Shown one piece after another: positions 61,221 through 64,000 of a DNA stretch of 64,000 nucleotides. The notes below the pieces were generated by a model that was not told the origin of the DNA, did no database searches, and saw only the letters and a list, made by a program, of their open reading frames with translations. The stretch is from assembly GCA_048262255.1 (NCBI GenBank), contig JBLXFH010000003.1, positions 558,001 to 622,000 of the forward strand, read 5' to 3'. The translations under genes and the position numbers were made by a program. This DNA comes from JABMNT01 sp048262255 (GTDB lineage Bacteria > Pseudomonadota > Alphaproteobacteria > Rhodospirillales > Casp-alpha2). Position 1 is the first letter of the stretch; every line of letters starts with the position of its first letter.

Positions 61221-64000
61221 TTACGCTGTTTCAACGCGACACAGGGTAACTTTCGTTTCCTGCATCTGAGTGACGATGTCATACCCGTAGGTTCCAACCA
61301 TGTTCGAGGCTTCGCCCAGAACATAAGGATCGGTGCCATCCGGATACTTGTCCCGCAGGCTCACCCCTTGCCAATGCCCACCGAAGTGGAACGGCATGAA
61401 GGCAACACCTTCGGCAACGCGCTCGGTGACCAGAGCCTGCACAAGGACCTTGCCGCCTTCCGGCGAATGGACCCACATATTCTGACCATCCCGAATGCCG
61501 GCATTATTGGCATCGACCGGGTTGATTTCACAGAACATGTCCTGCTGCAGTTCCGCCAGCCATCTATTGGAACGGCTTTCATCACCGCCGCCTTCATATT
61601 CGACCAGTCGGCCGGATGTCAGAATCATCGGGAAATCCTTGGAGAAATCCTTTTTCTGGATGGATTCATACATCGTTGGCAGACGATAGGACTGACGGTC
61701 CTGGAAGGTCTTGTACTTCGGCAACAGATCGCGACGCGACGTATACAGCGGTTCGCGGTGTAGCGGCACAGGATCCGGGAAGGTCCAGACCACAACACGG
61801 GCTTTCGCATTGCCAAACGGCGCACAGCCATGCTTGATGGCGACCCGCTGAATACCGCCGGAAAGGTCGGTCTTCCAGTTGGTCTTTTCACCCGCAACCT
61901 TGTCGATAGCGGCTTTTTCTTCCGCTGTCAGGTCGCCGTCCCAGCCGAGTTTTGTCAGCATCGCCATCGTGAACTCGGGATGGCCATCCTTCAGCTCGTT
62001 GCCGACCGGATAGGAGCCTTCTGCCAGCAGATTGTCGCCCTTGTATTCCACACCAAAACGGGCGCGGAAGTTAAGGCCACCTTCGGCAACCGGCTTCGAC
62101 GGGTCATAGAGGTTGGGTGTGCCCGGATGATTGAGCGCCGCCGTTCCCCAGCAAGGCCAGGGCAGACCATAGTAATCCCCACTGACGGGACCACCGCGGG
62201 CCAGCAACGACGTTTTGTCGAAGGTGACCTGATTGGCCATATGCGCCTTCAGACGTTCCGGTGATTGGCCAGTATAGCCAATCGTCCACATGCCGCCATT
62301 GAATTCACGGGTGACGTCCTCAATCAAAGGAACGTTACCTTCGACCTTCACTTTCTTGAACATCTCGTCCGCAAAACCCAGCTTTTTGGCCAGAAGATAC
62401 ATGATCTCATGGTCGGGCTTGGATTCGTAAATCGGCTTAACAACCTGATCGCGCCACTGCAAGGAGCGGTTCGATGCGGTCACGGAGCCATAGGTCTCGA
62501 ACTGGGTTGCCGCCGGCAACACATAGACACCATCCTGACGGTCCGGAATGACAGCTGCGAAAGTCGGCACCGGATCGATGATGACCATCAGGTCCAGTTT
62601 CTCCATCGCCTTCTTCATTTCCGGCAGACGGGTTTGTGAATTGACCGCATGGCCCCACAGAACCATCGCCCGCAGATTGTCCGGCTGATCGATGTTCTTC
62701 TTGTCTTCGAGAACCCCATCAATCCAGCGACTGACCGGAATACCGCTCGACTGCATCAGTTTTTCGGATGCAAAACGGTTCTTCAGGTAGTCATATTCGA
62801 CACCCCAAACCCGCGCCCAGTGAGCCCATGCACCTTTTTTCAGGCCATAATACCCAGGCAGCGAGTGAGACAGGATGCAGAAATCGGTTGCACCTTGAAC
62901 GTTGTCGTGACCGCGGAAGATATTGGCGCCACCACCTGCAACACCAACGTTGCCCAAGGCCAACTGCAAAGCGCAATAAGCCCGGGTGTTGCTGCTGCCG
63001 TTTGTGTGCTGGGTTCCCCCCATGCACCAGATAAAGGTGCCTGGACGGTTGTTCGCCATGGCGCGCGCCACACGACGCAACTGCGATCCGGGAACGCCGG
63101 TAACCAGTTCGGTTTCTTCCGGAGTCCATTTTTTGACTTCGGAGCGAATCTGATCCATGCCCCAAACGCGTTGCTTGATGTACTCTTTGTCCTCCCAGCC
63201 GTTTTCGAAGATGTGCCACATGATGCCCCAAATCAGGGCAACATCGGTCCCGGGACGGAACCGCACATATTCATCGGCATGCGACGCCGTGCGCGTAAAG
63301 CGCGGGTCGCAGACAATCATAACCGCGTTATTCTGCTCTTTCGCCTTCAGCAGATGCTGAACCGCAACCGGGTGCGCTTCTGCCGGGTTCGAGCCGATCA
63401 GGAAGATCGCGCGGCTGTTGTGAATGTCGTTATAGGAGTTTGTCATCGCCCCATAACCCCAGGTGTTGGCAACACCTGCGACCGTGGTTGAGTGACAGAT
63501 CCGGGCCTGATGATCGCCGTTGTTCGAGCCCCAGAAGGCATAGAACTTACGGAACAGATACGACTGCTCGTTATTGAATTTCGCCGATCCCAGCCAATAG
63601 ACCGAATCCGGTCCAGAGGTTTTGCGAATATCGAGCATCTTGTCGCCAATTTCGTTGATGGCGTCGTCCCAGGAAACTTTTTTCCATTTGCCGCCTTCCA
63701 ACTTCATTGGATAGCGCAAACGGCGCTCGCTATGGGCATGTTCGCGGACACTGGCGCCTTTGGCACAATGTGCACCCAGGTTGATCGGGCTTTCAAAGCC
63801 AGGCTCCTGGCCGACCCAAACACCGTTATCCACTTCTGCAATGACTGTGCAACCAACAGAACAGTGCGTACAGACGGATTTGACCTTCGTCATATCCTTC
63901 ATGGCTGTCGCTGCTTTAGCCTGTTTGGCCATTCCCAAGGGCGCTGCTGACGCTAACGCCGCTCCACCAGCCGCAATCCCTGAATTTTTCAGGAAGGAAC
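61221..64000 (-). CDS. Formate dehydrogenase FDH3 alpha subunit (5' end outside window)
   Basis: Molybdopterin enzyme oxidising formate in the periplasm. The frame continues past the apparent TTG start at 63938 to the window edge with SFLKNSGIAAGGAALASAAPLGMAKQ, which is the end of a twin-arginine signal; the RR pair lies outside, so the true start is beyond 64000. The 4Fe-4S site is CTHCSVGC... GAHCAKG. The active site is Cys: ARICHSTTVAGVANTWGYGAMTNSYND, where the selenocysteine of E. coli FdnG is replaced. MGD-binding C terminus (WMHSPEGGKVLV... MPFHFGG). First gene of the alpha-beta-gamma operon. Confidence 0.96.
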   Translation of the reverse strand, partial: SFLKNSGIAAGGAALASAAPLGMAKQAKAATAMKDMTKVKSVCTHCSVGCTVIAEVDNGVWVGQEPGFESPINLGAHCAKGASVREHAHSERRLRYPMKLEGGKWKKVSWDDAINEIGDKMLDIRKTSGPDSVYWLGSAKFNNEQSYLFRKFYAFWGSNNGDHQARICHSTTVAGVANTWGYGAMTNSYNDIHNSRAIFLIGSNPAEAHPVAVQHLLKAKEQNNAVMIVCDPRFTRTASHADEYVRFRPGTDVALIWGIMWHIFENGWEDKEYIKQRVWGMDQIRSEVKKWTPEETELVTGVPGSQLRRVARAMANNRPGTFIWCMGGTQHTNGSSNTRAYCALQLALGNVGVAGGGANIFRGHDNVQGATDFCILSHSLPGYYGLKKGAWAHWARVWGVEYDYLKNRFASEKLMQSSGIPVSRWIDGVLEDKKNIDQPDNLRAMVLWGHAVNSQTRLPEMKKAMEKLDLMVIIDPVPTFAAVIPDRQDGVYVLPAATQFETYGSVTASNRSLQWRDQVVKPIYESKPDHEIMYLLAKKLGFADEMFKKVKVEGNVPLIEDVTREFNGGMWTIGYTGQSPERLKAHMANQVTFDKTSLLARGGPVSGDYYGLPWPCWGTAALNHPGTPNLYDPSKPVAEGGLNFRARFGVEYKGDNLLAEGSYPVGNELKDGHPEFTMAMLTKLGWDGDLTAEEKAAIDKVAGEKTNWKTDLSGGIQRVAIKHGCAPFGNAKARVVVWTFPDPVPLHREPLYTSRRDLLPKYKTFQDRQSYRLPTMYESIQKKDFSKDFPMILTSGRLVEYEGGGDESRSNRWLAELQQDMFCEINPVDANNAGIRDGQNMWVHSPEGGKVLVQALVTERVAEGVAFMPFHFGGHWQGVSLRDKYPDGTDPYVLGEASNMVGTYGYDIVTQMQETKVTLCRVETA

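Noticed and set aside
61221..64000. Possible selenocysteine at the formate dehydrogenase active site
   Set aside because: The codon at the active site encodes Cys (ARICHSTT), as does the one in the cytoplasmic enzyme; there is no in-frame TGA.
1..64000. CRISPR array, prophage or insertion sequence
   Set aside because: No regularly spaced direct repeats, transposase, integrase or phage structural genes were seen.

Overview
The window looks like a chromosome segment of a free-living, motile, probably marine alphaproteobacterium of the Rhodospirillales type (Magnetospirillum/Terasakiella/Thalassospira-like). This rests on the CtrA-ChpT-FlbD regulators next to flagellar genes, the FlhA-FlhF-FlhG order, a CheA carrying an extra CheW domain and a receiver, an FDH3-type formate dehydrogenase, homospermidine synthase and a possible ROSE-type heat-shock leader. 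Base composition is close to balanced. No phage, insertion sequence or CRISPR array is visible.

Layout. 1-2150: MltB-like lytic transglycosylase (runs off the left edge), YdcF-like membrane protein, tRNA-Ser(UGA). 2150-5500: a gene-poor stretch behind the tRNA, two single-domain response regulators, a DUF2238 membrane protein, a FrnE-like thioredoxin-fold protein and an unknown protein. 5500-11440: sdhE-mfd facing away from recG. 11640-20800: hybrid histidine kinase, small unknown protein, secreted formamidase-like protein, methyl-accepting chemotaxis protein, Hsp20 with a candidate RNA thermometer, DUF502 protein, cyclic-nucleotide-binding protein and NUDIX hydrolase. 20815-30150: TAXI solute-binding protein, then a type I secretion operon made of two different ABC half-transporters, a 65-residue protein coupled between them and an HlyD adaptor, followed by two secreted proteins (tandem-domain protein and DUF2927). 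30250-41600: flagellar cluster fliG-fliH-fliN-motA-flbD-flhA-flhF-flhG-fliK-(QueF-like)-><-fliJ-fliI. 43168-50279: ctrA facing cheR-cheB-cheY-cheA-chpT. 50540-54984: cytoplasmic NAD-linked formate dehydrogenase (FdsG-FdsB fusion plus FdsA). 55356-58400: homospermidine synthase and a mosaic 535-residue unknown. 58400-59313: large palindrome, a 44-residue membrane protein and an unknown. 59356-64000: membrane-bound FDH3 formate dehydrogenase (gamma, beta, alpha; alpha runs off the right edge).

How it fits together. The 30-50 kb block is a motility regulon with its controllers: ChpT passes phosphate to CtrA, FlbD drives sigma-54 flagellar genes, and CheA/B/R/Y steer. The two formate dehydrogenases oxidise formate on opposite sides of the membrane, and the secreted formamidase-like enzyme could supply formate. 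The least ordinary items are the QueF-fold protein without a catalytic cysteine in the flagellar operon, the asymmetric ABC pair with a small coupled protein, the 535-residue mosaic gene, and the 44-residue membrane protein.
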